A DNA stretch of 64,000 nucleotides, taken from Rhizobacter sp. Root1238 (lineage in GTDB: Bacteria; Pseudomonadota; Gammaproteobacteria; Burkholderiales; Burkholderiaceae_C). The first letter of the stretch is position 1; each line of letters starts with the position of its first letter. The notes below the pieces were generated by a model. It ran no database searches and was not told where the DNA came from. It saw only the letters and a list, made by a program, of their open reading frames with translations. The DNA is taken from assembly GCF_001425825.1 (NCBI RefSeq), contig NZ_LMDM01000001.1, positions 442,204 to 506,203 on the forward strand, given 5' to 3'. A program made the position numbers and the translations under genes. This document shows, in pieces, positions 24,141-33,232 of this stretch.

Positions 24141-24734
24141 ATGAGCACTCCCCAAATCGTCGCCTGGATCCTCGTCGCCGTGCTGGTCTTCTGGGCCGTC
24201 GGCGCCTACAACCGCCTGGTGCGGCTGCGCAACGTGATCGGCAATGCCTTTGCGCAGATCGACGTGCAGCTCAAGCGCCGCTACGACCTGATCCCGAACC
24301 TGGTCGAGGTCGCCCGCAAGTACGTGGCCCACGAGCGCGAGACGCTGGAGGCGGTGGCCGCCGCGCGCAACCAGGCCAAGGCGGCGGCCGACCTGGCGCG
24401 TTCGCGCCCCGGCGCCGCCGGGCCGGTCACCAGCCTCGCGATGGCCGAGGGCGTGCTCGGCTCGGCGATGGGCCGGCTGATGGCGCTGGTCGAGGCCTAT
24501 CCCGAGCTGAAGGCCGACCAGAGCCTGCGCGAGTTGTCCGAGGAGCTGACCAGCACCGAGAACAAGGTCGCTTTCTCGCGCCAGCTGTTCAACGACGCGG
24601 CCCTCGACTACAACATCGCCGCGCAGCAGTTCCCGACCCGCCTGCTGGCCGCGCTGTTCGGCTTCCGCGAGGCGGCGATGCTGCAGGCCACCACGAACGA
24701 GGCCGAGCGCGCCGCGGTGCGCGTGCAGCTGTAG
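24141..24734 (+). CDS. lemA: LemA family protein
   Basis: 197 residues with an N-terminal membrane helix (IVAWILVAVLVFWAVGAYN) and the LemA signature AFAQIDVQLKRRYDLIPNLVEVARKY. The helical domain ends with LDYNIAAQQFPTRLLAALFGF. LemA proteins of unknown biochemical role are often encoded next to membrane M48 metalloproteases, as here (13-bp gap). Confidence 0.93.
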   Translation: MSTPQIVAWILVAVLVFWAVGAYNRLVRLRNVIGNAFAQIDVQLKRRYDLIPNLVEVARKYVAHERETLEAVAAARNQAKAAADLARSRPGAAGPVTSLAMAEGVLGSAMGRLMALVEAYPELKADQSLRELSEELTSTENKVAFSRQLFNDAALDYNIAAQQFPTRLLAALFGFREAAMLQATTNEAERAAVRVQL

Positions 24735-24747
24735 CCCGCACGCCCCC

Positions 24748-26679
24748 GTGCGCTTTCGCGACCAGCAGCACGAGACCCGCCAGGCCACGCTGCGCCTGCT
24801 GGCGCTGTTCGTGCTGCTGCTTGCCGCGCTGGTGCTGGCGGTCAACGCGGCACTGTGCGGGCTCTGGTGGGGCGGCAGCGTGCTGCTGCTGCGCGACCCC
24901 GGCTTCCTCTACCTCCCGCCGCTCTTCTTCGAGACGAACACCGCCATCGTGCTGGTGTTCGTGCTCGGCGGCTGCGGCATCGAGACGCAGCGGCTGCGCA
25001 GCGGTGGCGGCGCGCACGTGGCCGAATGGGCCGGCGGGCGCGAGCTGACGGACCCGCGCGACGTCACCGAGCGCCGGCTGCTGAACATCGTCGACGAGAT
25101 GGCGCTCGCGTCCGGCCTGCCGCGCCCGCGCGTCTACCTGCTGGAGCGCGAGCAGGCGATCAATGCCTTCGCGGCCGGCTGGTCGCCGCAGGAATCGGTG
25201 GTCGCGGTGACGCGCGGCGCGCTGCAGCGGCTGACCCGCGACGAGCTGCAGGGCCTGGTCGCGCACGAGTTCGGCCACATCCACAACGGCGACCTGCGCC
25301 TGCACATGGTGCTGCTCGCGCTGGTGTGGGGCCTGTCGCTGGTGCACGGCTACGGCCACCGCCTGTTCGACGCCGACGAAGACGGCGACCGCAGCTTCCC
25401 CGGCGTGCTGGTCGGCCCGGTCTTCATCGCCGCCGGCGGCCTGGGCTGGGTCGCCGGCCGGGTGCTGCAGGCTGCCGTCTCGCGGCAGCGCGAGTTGCTG
25501 GCCGATGCCAGCGCGGTGCAGTTCACCCGCAGCCGCGACGGCCTGGGCGGCACGCTGCGCAAGATCTGGCACCAGGTCGACGCGCACGAGGCCGGGCTGC
25601 TGCGGGTGCCGTCGCGCCTGCTGGCCGGCCAGCTGATGCAGGCACAGCCCGGCTGGTTGTCCACGCACCCGCCGCTGGCCGAACGCGTGCGCCGCATCCA
25701 GGGCCGCGTGCTCGGGCCGCTGGCCGCCCCGACGCTGGCGATCGGCGAGGCCGAGGAGCCGCGCCGCGCGCACGCCCCGGTCCCGCCCGCCGCGTTGGCT
25801 GGCACCGCGTCTTCCATCGCCTATGCTGTCCCCATGCCAGAGACACCCGACCCCAGCGGCACGCTGCCGCAACCCCGCCCGAAGTCAGATGACGACGAGC
25901 GCGAGGCGATCGATCGCCTCGCGCGTGTGCACGGCCCCGGCGAGATGCGGGCGGTGCTGCTGGCGCTGATCGCGACGCCCGGCAGCCAGCGCGAGCGCCG
26001 CGCCTGGCGCGACGAGACCAAGGGCCTGAGCACCGCCGATGCGCTGCGCGACGAGGTCAAGAAGCTGAGCGCCGCGGCGCGCCTGCCGTGGCTCGAAGTG
26101 CTGCTCGGGCGCATCGCGCGCGCGCCGCTGCACGACCGGCAGGACGTCGTCGAAGCGGCGCGCCGGGTGATGGCGGCCGACGGCCAAGTGCGACCGATCG
26201 ACCGGCTGCACTGGCTGGCGTTGCGGCACCGGCTGGGCGAAGCGCGCCCGCCGAGCCCGAGCGCCGGCACCAGCAACGACGTGGCCGACCTGCCCGAATC
26301 GGCGCTGCTGCAGGTGGCGCGGCTGACCGCCTTCCTGTCGCGCCTGGTGCCCGATGGCGAGCTCGAGACCGGCACCGCCTGGTACCAGGCGGTGATGAAG
26401 CGCTGGGTGCGCGGCGCCATCGTGCCGGCACCCGAACTGCCGGATGCCGACGAGGTGGCGCAGGCGCTGGCCGTCGTGCAGGGCCTGCCGTGGATGCTGC
26501 GGCCGGTGCTGGTGCGCGCCTGGCTGGAGGCGGCGCTGGCCGCGAGCCCGCTGAACCGGCTGTCGGACGGTGCGGCCGATGCGCTGCGGCTGGCCGGGTT
26601 GCTGCTCGACTCGCCGATGCCGCCCGAGCTGGCGCGGCACTACATCGAGTTGCCGGCCGCCATCAGTTCAGGCACATGA
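24748..26679 (+). CDS. Membrane M48 family metalloprotease with an extra C-terminal domain
   Basis: 643 residues, GTG start. Two N-terminal membrane segments (about 10-35 and 55-75) are followed by the M48 protease domain: zinc motif HEFGH at 173-177 (VAHEFGHIHNGD), further membrane segments, then the third-ligand region SRQRELLADASAVQFT. After the protease domain ends near residue 340 (LSTHPPLAERVRRIQ) there is a roughly 290-residue helical region with a TerB-like signature (VMAADGQVRPIDRLHWLAL). HtpX-type proteases degrade damaged membrane proteins; the extra domain is unusual and its role unknown. Paired with lemA. Confidence 0.9.
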   Translation: MRFRDQQHETRQATLRLLALFVLLLAALVLAVNAALCGLWWGGSVLLLRDPGFLYLPPLFFETNTAIVLVFVLGGCGIETQRLRSGGGAHVAEWAGGRELTDPRDVTERRLLNIVDEMALASGLPRPRVYLLEREQAINAFAAGWSPQESVVAVTRGALQRLTRDELQGLVAHEFGHIHNGDLRLHMVLLALVWGLSLVHGYGHRLFDADEDGDRSFPGVLVGPVFIAAGGLGWVAGRVLQAAVSRQRELLADASAVQFTRSRDGLGGTLRKIWHQVDAHEAGLLRVPSRLLAGQLMQAQPGWLSTHPPLAERVRRIQGRVLGPLAAPTLAIGEAEEPRRAHAPVPPAALAGTASSIAYAVPMPETPDPSGTLPQPRPKSDDDEREAIDRLARVHGPGEMRAVLLALIATPGSQRERRAWRDETKGLSTADALRDEVKKLSAAARLPWLEVLLGRIARAPLHDRQDVVEAARRVMAADGQVRPIDRLHWLALRHRLGEARPPSPSAGTSNDVADLPESALLQVARLTAFLSRLVPDGELETGTAWYQAVMKRWVRGAIVPAPELPDADEVAQALAVVQGLPWMLRPVLVRAWLEAALAASPLNRLSDGAADALRLAGLLLDSPMPPELARHYIELPAAISSGT

Positions 26680-27088
26680 CCGACGCGGTGGCGACCAGTT
26701 CGTCGAACAGCGCCATCGAGACCTCGCCCGACACCGCATACGGATCGAGCTCGGCCTTCTCGGAGTACTTCAGCAGCAGCGCCGGGTTCAGCATGTTCAT
26801 CTGCACCTGGCCCATCGCCCAGCCGGCGAAGCGGCGCTCGCCGATCTCCTCGTAGCGCAGCAGCGCCACGTCGTGGTGGCGCGCATCGTTGGCGATGCGG
26901 TTGTACAGCAGGCTCACCGGCAGCCGGCCGCCTTCGAGCACCTGCAGGAAGATGCCGCCCGAGAAGCACAGCACGCCGGTCACGCCGACCTGCGGGTTGT
27001 GGGCGCGCGATTTCTTCATGATGGCCGCGAGCGTCTCGTTGTCCATCGACGCGGCGGCACGGCTGGCGTACATCAGGCGCACGAGCAT
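26663..27088 (-). CDS. BLUF domain blue-light sensor protein
   Basis: 141 residues, essentially one BLUF domain, a FAD-binding blue-light sensor. The flavin-interacting residues are visible: Tyr7 (LMYAS), Asn31 (AHNPQVGVTG) and Gln49 (IFLQVLEG), the equivalents of AppA Tyr21, Asn44 and Gln63. No output domain is attached, so it should act by binding a partner. It begins 11 bases after the stop codon of folE and is almost certainly co-transcribed with it. The 3' end overlaps the M48 gene by 17 bp in convergent orientation. Confidence 0.93.
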   Translation of the reverse strand: MLVRLMYASRAAASMDNETLAAIMKKSRAHNPQVGVTGVLCFSGGIFLQVLEGGRLPVSLLYNRIANDARHHDVALLRYEEIGERRFAGWAMGQVQMNMLNPALLLKYSEKAELDPYAVSGEVSMALFDELVATASVMCLN

Positions 27089-27099
27089 GGGGAATCCTT

Positions 27100-27828
27100 T
27101 CAGGTCTTCTTGCTCAGCAGGGACAGGAATTCGCGGCGCAGGCTCGCATCCTTCAGGAACGCGCCGCGCATCACGCTGTTGGTCATCATCGACTGGTCGT
27201 CCTTGACTCCGCGCCAGTGCATGCAGAAGTGGTCGGCTTCCATCACCAGCGCGAGGCCGTCGGGCTTGACCCGGCTCTGCAATTCGTTGGCCAGCATCGT
27301 GACCGCCTCTTCCTGGATCTGCGGGCGGCTCATGATCCAGTCGCAGATGCGGGCGTACTTCGACAGCCCGATCAGGTTCGAATGCTCGTTCGGCAGGATG
27401 CCGATCCAGACCCGCCCCATGATCGGGCACAGGTGGTGCGAGCAGGCGCTGCGCACCGTGATCGGGCCGACGATCATCAGCTCGTTGAGCCGCTCGGCGT
27501 TCGGGAATTCGGTGACCGCGGGCATCGGCACGTAGCGACCGCGGAACACCTCGGTCAGGAACATCTTCGCGACGCGCTGCGCGGTCTCGTGGGTGTTGTG
27601 GTCGCTGTCGGTGTCGATCACCAGCGCCTCCAGCACCTGCTGCATCTTGGCCGCGACCTCGTCGCGCAGCTCGTCGATCTCGCCGTCGCGGATGTGGGCC
27701 GCGATGTTGTCGTTCGCGTGGTAGCGGCAGTCGGCGCCGACCAGCCGGTAGCGGATGCGCTCGGACGCGGGCAGCGCGGCGAGTTCTGCGTCGCTGCGGG
27801 CGTCGCTGCGGGGGGGCGCTTTCGGCAT
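27100..27828 (-). CDS. folE: GTP cyclohydrolase I
   Basis: 242 residues. FolE opens the guanine ring of GTP to make 7,8-dihydroneopterin triphosphate for folate and pterin synthesis. Zinc-site and catalytic segments ITVRSACSHHLCPIMG, GLSKYARICDWIMSRPQ and the C-terminal EADHFCMHWRGVKDDQS are present. The N-terminal extension of about 35 residues is Asp/Arg/Ala-rich. It is followed directly by the BLUF gene. Confidence 0.94.
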   Translation of the reverse strand: MPKAPPRSDARSDAELAALPASERIRYRLVGADCRYHANDNIAAHIRDGEIDELRDEVAAKMQQVLEALVIDTDSDHNTHETAQRVAKMFLTEVFRGRYVPMPAVTEFPNAERLNELMIVGPITVRSACSHHLCPIMGRVWIGILPNEHSNLIGLSKYARICDWIMSRPQIQEEAVTMLANELQSRVKPDGLALVMEADHFCMHWRGVKDDQSMMTNSVMRGAFLKDASLRREFLSLLSKKT

Positions 27829-27951
27829 GTCGGCCTTTCTGGGTGCTGCGCGAGGTCGAGGCGGATCGGGTGCCGCCGGGTGGCGATTGTGCCGCGACGC
27901 GCGCCATCTCGTCGGCGGGCACACCCGGATCTCGCCCGTAGACTCTCGCCC

Positions 27952-29280
27952 GTGACCTCCCTGCCGCTGTCCCAGCTCCTCATCCATGTCGCGACCGCCG
28001 TGCAGGCCGTGCGCGATGGCCGCTCCCTCAACGACGCGCTCGCGCGCTGCCCCGCCGAGGCCCGCCCCGGCACGCAGGCGCTGGCGTTCGAGGTCATGCG
28101 CAAGCTCGGCGCGGCCGAGGTGCTGCGCCGCCGGCTGGTTCCCAAGCCGCCGCCGCCGTTCGTCGACGCGCTGCTGCTGAGCGTGCTGGCGCTGATGTGG
28201 CCCGGCGAGGACGCCGCACCGGCCGACGACGGCGCCCGCTACGCGCCGCACACGCTGGTGAACCAGGCGGTCGATGCCGCCAAGCAGCGTGCGCGGGCCA
28301 GCGCGTCGTTCGTCAACGCGGTGCTGCGCCGCTACCTGCGCGAGCAGCCGGCCCAGGTGGCCGCGGCGCTCGCCGACCCGCTGGCCCGCCACAACCACCC
28401 GCGCTGGTGGATCGAGCGGCTGCAGGCCGACTGGCCGGCGCACTGGGAGGCGCTGCTGGCCGCCAACAACAGCCGCCCGCCGATGACGCTGCGTGTCAAT
28501 GCGCGTCGCGGCACGCCCGAGGCCTATGTGCGCCGGCTCGCCGACGCCGGGCTCGAAGGCCGCGTCGCCGGCCCGCATGCCGTCGTGCTGGCGCAGCCGA
28601 CCGCGGTGCAGCGGCTGCCCGGCTTCGCGGCCGGCGACGTCTCGGTGCAGGACGCCGCGGCCCAGCTCGCCGCGCCGCTGCTGGTCGGCGACGGGCTGCC
28701 GGCCGGCGCCCGGGTGCTGGACGCCTGCGCGGCCCCCGGCGGCAAGACCGCCCACCTGCTGGAGCTGGCCGAGCTCGACGTGACGGCGCTCGACAGCGAC
28801 CCGAACCGGCTGGCCCGGGTGCGCGACACGCTGGACCGGGTCGGCCAGCGCGCCACGCTGGTGGCTGCCGACGCGCGCGACACCGCCGCCTGGTCGCAGG
28901 GGCGGCCGTTCGACGCGATCCTGCTCGACGCCCCCTGCAGCGCCTCGGGCATCGTGCGCCGGCATCCGGACGTGCGCTGGCTGCGCCGCCCGACCGACAT
29001 CCCCACGCTGGCCGCGCTGCAGGGCGAGCTGCTGGACGCGCTGTGGCCGCTGCTGGTGCCCGGCGGCCGGCTGGTGTATTGCACCTGCTCGGTGTTCCAG
29101 GCCGAGGGACGCCAGGTGATCGACGCTTTTTTGCAACGCGAACCCGGTGCCGCCGTGGCTTCCGACCGGCCTTCGCCCGGCCACCTGCTGCCGCTCGCTG
29201 ACAATCCAGCCGAAGGCCACGCGCTCCAACCGGGTGCATCGCCCGACGGCTTCTTCTACGCACTGCTGACCAAATCCTAG
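27952..29280 (+). CDS. rsmB: 16S rRNA (cytosine(967)-C(5))-methyltransferase
   Basis: 442 residues, GTG start. The N-terminal NusB-like RNA-binding domain (residues to about 140, FVNAVLRRYLRE) is followed by the RsmB/Nol1 methyltransferase domain: SAM motif LDACAAPGGKTAHLLEL, acidic ALDSDPNRL, the DAPCSASGIVRRHPD motif and the catalytic YCTCSVFQAEG. It methylates C967 of 16S rRNA. The gene after it starts nine bases downstream. Confidence 0.95.
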   Translation: MTSLPLSQLLIHVATAVQAVRDGRSLNDALARCPAEARPGTQALAFEVMRKLGAAEVLRRRLVPKPPPPFVDALLLSVLALMWPGEDAAPADDGARYAPHTLVNQAVDAAKQRARASASFVNAVLRRYLREQPAQVAAALADPLARHNHPRWWIERLQADWPAHWEALLAANNSRPPMTLRVNARRGTPEAYVRRLADAGLEGRVAGPHAVVLAQPTAVQRLPGFAAGDVSVQDAAAQLAAPLLVGDGLPAGARVLDACAAPGGKTAHLLELAELDVTALDSDPNRLARVRDTLDRVGQRATLVAADARDTAAWSQGRPFDAILLDAPCSASGIVRRHPDVRWLRRPTDIPTLAALQGELLDALWPLLVPGGRLVYCTCSVFQAEGRQVIDAFLQREPGAAVASDRPSPGHLLPLADNPAEGHALQPGASPDGFFYALLTKS

Positions 29281-29289
29281 AACGCACCC

Positions 29290-29889
29290 GTGCTGCGCTC
29301 TCACCGGCTCTCTCCCAGGCAAGGCTGTGGTGCCCCCCGCTCGCGCGGCTGGGGGCGGCTGTTGCTGTGGCTGGCGATGGCGCTGCTGGTGACGCTGCAC
29401 GCGCCTCTGCGGGCCGAGCCGATCGAGCTCGAGAGCTTCGACCTTGTGCGCGGCGACGATGGCCTGATGCTGGGCTTCTCGGCCCAGTTCGAGCTGCCGC
29501 GGACGGTCGAAGACGCGCTGCTGAAGGGCGTGCCGGTGTACTTCGTCGCCGAGGCCGAGGTCTACCGCGACCGCTGGTACTGGCGCGACAAGCTGGTGTC
29601 GTCGGCGACCCGCACCTGGCGCCTGGCCTACCAGCCGCTGACGCGGAAATACCGCGTCACCTTCGGCGGGCTGCACCAGAGCTACGACAATCTGTTCGAT
29701 GCGCTGGCCTCGCTGCGCCGCGTCGTGAGCTGGCGGCTGGCCGATGCCGCCCAGATCGAGGACGATGGCCACCACTACATCGAGTTCAGCTACCGGCTTG
29801 ACACCAGCCAGCTGCCGCGCCCGATGCAGATCGGCATCGGCGGCCAGGCCGACTGGACCTTGCGCGTCGAACGCTTCAAGCGATTTTGA
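29290..29889 (+). CDS. DUF4390 domain-containing secreted protein
   Basis: 199 residues, GTG start nine bases after rsmB. An Arg-rich N-terminus precedes a hydrophobic segment (LLLWLAMALLVTLHAPLRAEP) that looks like a signal peptide cleaved near residue 42. The mature part (VYFVAEAEVYRDRWYWRDKLVSSATRTWRLAYQPL, split in two strands; YRVTFGGLHQSYDNLFDAL) matches the DUF4390 pattern found between rsmB and ntrY-like kinases in Burkholderiales. Function unknown. Confidence 0.88.
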   Translation: MLRSHRLSPRQGCGAPRSRGWGRLLLWLAMALLVTLHAPLRAEPIELESFDLVRGDDGLMLGFSAQFELPRTVEDALLKGVPVYFVAEAEVYRDRWYWRDKLVSSATRTWRLAYQPLTRKYRVTFGGLHQSYDNLFDALASLRRVVSWRLADAAQIEDDGHHYIEFSYRLDTSQLPRPMQIGIGGQADWTLRVERFKRF

Positions 29890-29942
29890 TGCGCGCTCTG
29901 CTTCAAGGGTGATCGCTACGTTGTCGTGGGTTCGTCACTGAC

Positions 29943-32210
29943 ATGACCAAGGCTTCCCGCTGGGCATGGATCGTCTCGCTGGTCGCCGTCACCGGCGCGG
30001 GGCTGGTGCTGGTGTTCCTGCTGTCGATCGCCACCAACAGCCGCGGGCTGTACGAGAAGCACTACGTCTGGCTGTTCTGGGTCAACCTGCTCGTCGCCGC
30101 GCTGCTGCTGCTGGTGATCGGCATCGCCTCGGTGCGGCTGCTGCTGCGGGTGCGGCGCGGCAAGTTCGGCAGCCGGCTGCTGCTGCGGCTGGCCGCCATC
30201 TTCGCGATGGTGGGCGTGGTGCCCGGCTTGCTGATCTACACGGTGTCGTACCAGTTCGTCTCGCGCAGCATCGAGACCTGGTTCGACGTGAAGGTCGAGG
30301 GCGCGCTCGATGCCGGCCTGAACCTCGGCCGCGGCACGCTCGATGCGCAAGTCAACGACCTCGCGAGCAAGACCCGGCTCGCCGCCGAGCGGCTGGCCGA
30401 CAGCACGCCGACCGTGCAGCCGCTGCAGCTGGAGCGGCTGCGCGAGCAGTTGTCGGCGCAGGAGGTGACCGTGCTCGGCCCGAGCGGCCAGGTGCTGCTG
30501 ACGGTCGGGCCCAGCGCCGCCGGCAACCTGTCGCCCGACCGGCCGACGCAGGCCCAGCTGCGCCAGGCGCGCAGCACCCGCGTGCTCAGCCAGCTGGAAG
30601 GGCTGGACGAAGACACCGCGGCGAATTCGGGCACCGCACGCATCAAGGCGCTGGCCTTCATGCCGAGCACCAACCTCTCGCTCGACGGCCAGGACCGCTT
30701 CCTGCTCGTCACCCAGCTGCTGCCGAGTTCGGTGGTGACGAACGCGCTGGCGGTGCAGGCCGCCTACCGCGAGTACCAGCAGCGCTCGCTGGCGCGCGAC
30801 GGGCTGCGGCGCATGTACATCGGCACGCTGACGCTGACGCTGATCCTCGCGGTGTTCGGCGCGCTGCTGCTCGCGGTGACGCTGGGCAACCAGCTCGCGC
30901 GGCCGCTGCTGGTGCTGGCCGAAGGCGTGCGCCAGGTGGCGCGCGGCGACCTGACGCGCAAGCAGGTGGTGGCGTCGCGCGACGAGCTGAGCGGCCTGAC
31001 GCGCTCGTTCGCCGACATGACCGAGCAGTTGTCCGATGCGCGCTCGCTGGTGCAGCGCAGCCTCGCGCAGCTGGAGGCTGCGCGCACCAACCTGCAGACC
31101 ATCCTCGACAACCTGACCGCCGGCGTGATCGTGTTCGACCGCGACGGCCGCATCGACACCGTCAACCCCGGCGCGACGCGCATCCTGCGACTGCCGCTGT
31201 CGGCCTACCGCGGCCGCACGCTGGCCGAGGTGCCGGGGCTCGAATCCTTCGGCCAGGCGGTGCTGCAGCGCTTCGACCTGCACCGCAGCAGCCCCGAGGC
31301 CGGCGAGCGCGACCACTGGCAGGACGCGTTCGACCTGCAGACCGCCCCCGACCGCGACAAGGTGACGCTGCTGGTGCGCGGCGCGGCGATGCCGCACGAC
31401 GGCCGGCTGATGGTGTTCGATGACATCAGCGACGTGGTGTCGGCGCAGCGTGCCGAGGCCTGGAGCGAGGTGGCGCGGCGCCTGGCGCACGAGATCAAGA
31501 ACCCGCTGACGCCGATCCAGCTGTCGGCCGAGCGGCTGCAGCACAAGCTCGAATCCAAGCTCGAGGGGCTCGACCAGGCGATGCTGGTGCGCTCGGTCGG
31601 CACCATCGTCAGCCAGGTGCAGGCGATGAAGACGCTGGTCAACGAGTTCCGCGACTACGCGCGGCTGCCGGCGGCGCGGCCGCACGCCCTCGACCTGAAC
31701 GCGCTGGTGGCCGAGGTGCTGACGCTGTATGCCACCGCGCAGGAATCGGGGCAGCTGCGCACCGCCTTCGCGGCCGACCTGCCGCCGATCATCGGCGACA
31801 CCACGCAGCTGCGCCAGGTCATCCACAACCTGGTGCAGAACGCGACCGATGCGGTGGCCGAGCGGCCCGATGGGCTGGTGCGGGTGGCGACCGAGCTCGC
31901 GCGCACCGAGCAGGGCGAGGTGCGCGCGGTGCGGCTGCAGGTGATCGACAATGGCCCGGGATTCGCGGACAAGGTGCTGAAGCGGGCGTTCGAACCGTAC
32001 GTCACCACGAAGAGCAAGGGGACCGGCCTCGGCCTGGCCGTGGTCAAGAAAATCGCCGATGAACACGGGGCTCGCATCCGGCTGGCCAACCTCACCGAGG
32101 CGTCCGAGCGCGGAGAAGTCGTGATCGGCGCCCAAGTTTCGCTATCATTTTCAAAATTCGCACCGGTTGGGTCCGCTGAAGCGGCCGCCGCCGACAGCCG
32201 GGTGCACTGA
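29943..32210 (+). CDS. NtrY-like sensor histidine kinase
   Basis: 755 residues. Three or four N-terminal membrane segments (about 8-30, 45-70, 80-105) and another near 290-315 surround a periplasmic region. HAMP (VRQVARGDLTRKQVVASRDELSGLTRSF) and PAS domains follow, then the dimerisation domain with phospho-acceptor His516 (RRLAHEIKNPLTPIQLSAERL in two parts) and the ATPase domain (NLVQNATDA, DNGPGFA, GTGLGLAVVKKI). This is the NtrY architecture. Its partner regulator follows after six bases. The signal sensed is unknown; NtrY relatives respond to nitrogen status or redox. Confidence 0.93.
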   Translation: MTKASRWAWIVSLVAVTGAGLVLVFLLSIATNSRGLYEKHYVWLFWVNLLVAALLLLVIGIASVRLLLRVRRGKFGSRLLLRLAAIFAMVGVVPGLLIYTVSYQFVSRSIETWFDVKVEGALDAGLNLGRGTLDAQVNDLASKTRLAAERLADSTPTVQPLQLERLREQLSAQEVTVLGPSGQVLLTVGPSAAGNLSPDRPTQAQLRQARSTRVLSQLEGLDEDTAANSGTARIKALAFMPSTNLSLDGQDRFLLVTQLLPSSVVTNALAVQAAYREYQQRSLARDGLRRMYIGTLTLTLILAVFGALLLAVTLGNQLARPLLVLAEGVRQVARGDLTRKQVVASRDELSGLTRSFADMTEQLSDARSLVQRSLAQLEAARTNLQTILDNLTAGVIVFDRDGRIDTVNPGATRILRLPLSAYRGRTLAEVPGLESFGQAVLQRFDLHRSSPEAGERDHWQDAFDLQTAPDRDKVTLLVRGAAMPHDGRLMVFDDISDVVSAQRAEAWSEVARRLAHEIKNPLTPIQLSAERLQHKLESKLEGLDQAMLVRSVGTIVSQVQAMKTLVNEFRDYARLPAARPHALDLNALVAEVLTLYATAQESGQLRTAFAADLPPIIGDTTQLRQVIHNLVQNATDAVAERPDGLVRVATELARTEQGEVRAVRLQVIDNGPGFADKVLKRAFEPYVTTKSKGTGLGLAVVKKIADEHGARIRLANLTEASERGEVVIGAQVSLSFSKFAPVGSAEAAAADSRVH

Positions 32211-32216
32211 GGGTTC

Positions 32217-32921
32217 ATGGCCACCATTCTTGTTGTAGACGACGAACTGGGCATCCGCGCCCTGCTGTCGGAGATCCTGACCGACGAAGGCCACCAGGTC
32301 GAACTGGCCGAAAACGCGGCGCAGGCCCGCGCGTGCCGCGAGCGCGTGCGCCCGGACCTGGTGCTGCTCGACATCTGGATGCCCGATGTCGACGGCATCA
32401 CGCTGCTGAAGGAATGGGGTGCGACGACGCTGCTGACGATGCCGGTGATCATGATGTCGGGCCACGGCACGATCGACACCGCGGTCGAGGCGACCAAGGT
32501 CGGTGCGGTGGCCTTCCTCGAGAAGCCGATCACGCTGCAGAAGCTGCTGCGCGCGGTGGAGCAGGCGCTGGTCAAGCCGAACAGCCGCGCGGCCCCGCCA
32601 CCTCCGCCTCCACCGCCGCCGTTGCCTTTGCCGCGCATCGAGTACGGCATGCCGATCGAGTCGATCCCGGCGAGCCAGGCGGTGGTGCTGCCGCTGCCGC
32701 CGATCGGTCCGCAATCGGAGCAGAGCTTCGAGCTGGACCGGCCGCTGCGCGAGGCGCGAGACGCCTTCGAGAAGAGCTACTTCGAGTTCCACCTGGCCAA
32801 GGAGAACGGCAGCATGACGCGCGTCGCCGAGAAGACCGGGCTGGAGCGCACGCACCTGTACCGCAAGCTCAAGCAATTGGGCGTCGACCTGACGCGCAAC
32901 AAGCGCAACGGCGGGATCTGA
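32217..32921 (+). CDS. Short NtrX-like response regulator (receiver plus Fis-type HTH, no AAA+ domain)
   Basis: 234 residues. Receiver domain at 1-120 with phospho-acceptor Asp52 (VLLDIWMPDVDG) and the Lys of EKPITLQ. A proline-rich linker with nine consecutive prolines near residue 125 replaces the sigma54-activating AAA+ domain of true NtrX. The C-terminal 50 residues are a Fis-type HTH (MTRVAEKTGLERTHLYRKLKQLG). It therefore cannot activate sigma54 promoters by ATP hydrolysis and should act as an ordinary activator or repressor. Partner of the NtrY-like kinase. Confidence 0.92.
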   Translation: MATILVVDDELGIRALLSEILTDEGHQVELAENAAQARACRERVRPDLVLLDIWMPDVDGITLLKEWGATTLLTMPVIMMSGHGTIDTAVEATKVGAVAFLEKPITLQKLLRAVEQALVKPNSRAAPPPPPPPPPLPLPRIEYGMPIESIPASQAVVLPLPPIGPQSEQSFELDRPLREARDAFEKSYFEFHLAKENGSMTRVAEKTGLERTHLYRKLKQLGVDLTRNKRNGGI

Positions 32922-32943
32922 CGGAGGCCCCGTCCCAAGCTGC

Positions 32944-32949
32944 TATACT
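32944..32949 (+). promoter_or_regulatory. -10 box of the tRNA-Phe promoter
   Basis: TATACT lies 11 bases before the tRNA 5' end. The best -35 candidate, TGACGG at 32919-32924, is 19 bp upstream and overlaps the stop codon of the regulator gene. Confidence 0.55.
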
Positions 32950-32960
32950 CGTCGGCTCAC

Positions 32961-33036
32961 GGCCAAGTAGCTCAGTTGGTAGAGCAGCGGATTGAAAATC
33001 CGCGTGTCGGTGGTTCGATTCCGCCCTTGGCCACCA
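32961..33036 (+). tRNA. tRNA-Phe (anticodon GAA)
   Basis: 76-nt cloverleaf with CCA encoded. Acceptor arms GGCCAAG / CTTGGCC, D-loop AGCTCAGTTGGTAGAGC, anticodon stem GCGGA/TCCGC with GAA at 32994-32996, and T-loop GGTTCGATTCC are all present. Confidence 0.98.
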
Positions 33037-33045
33037 GAATTCGCA

Positions 33046-33095
33046 AGAAACAGAAAAGCCCCGTTCAGTTCGCTGATCGGGGCTTTTCTGTTTCT
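33046..33095. terminator. Strong hairpin terminator after tRNA-Phe
   Basis: agaaacagaaaagccccg (33046-33063) and its exact complement (33078-33095) form an 18-bp stem with a 14-base loop and T-rich right arm. The A/T-rich stem ends make it usable on both strands. Confidence 0.9.
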
Positions 33096-33232
33096 GGGTC
33101 CTGAGCACGAAATCGTCACGGAACTTCATCACTGTTGCGGATGAAACGCCGTGTGCAAATGTTTCCCGCAGCGCGGCCGCCCTTATGCTTTCGCCCCAAA
33201 CAGCACACGGGCCGGGGCCCTGGAGGGATTCG

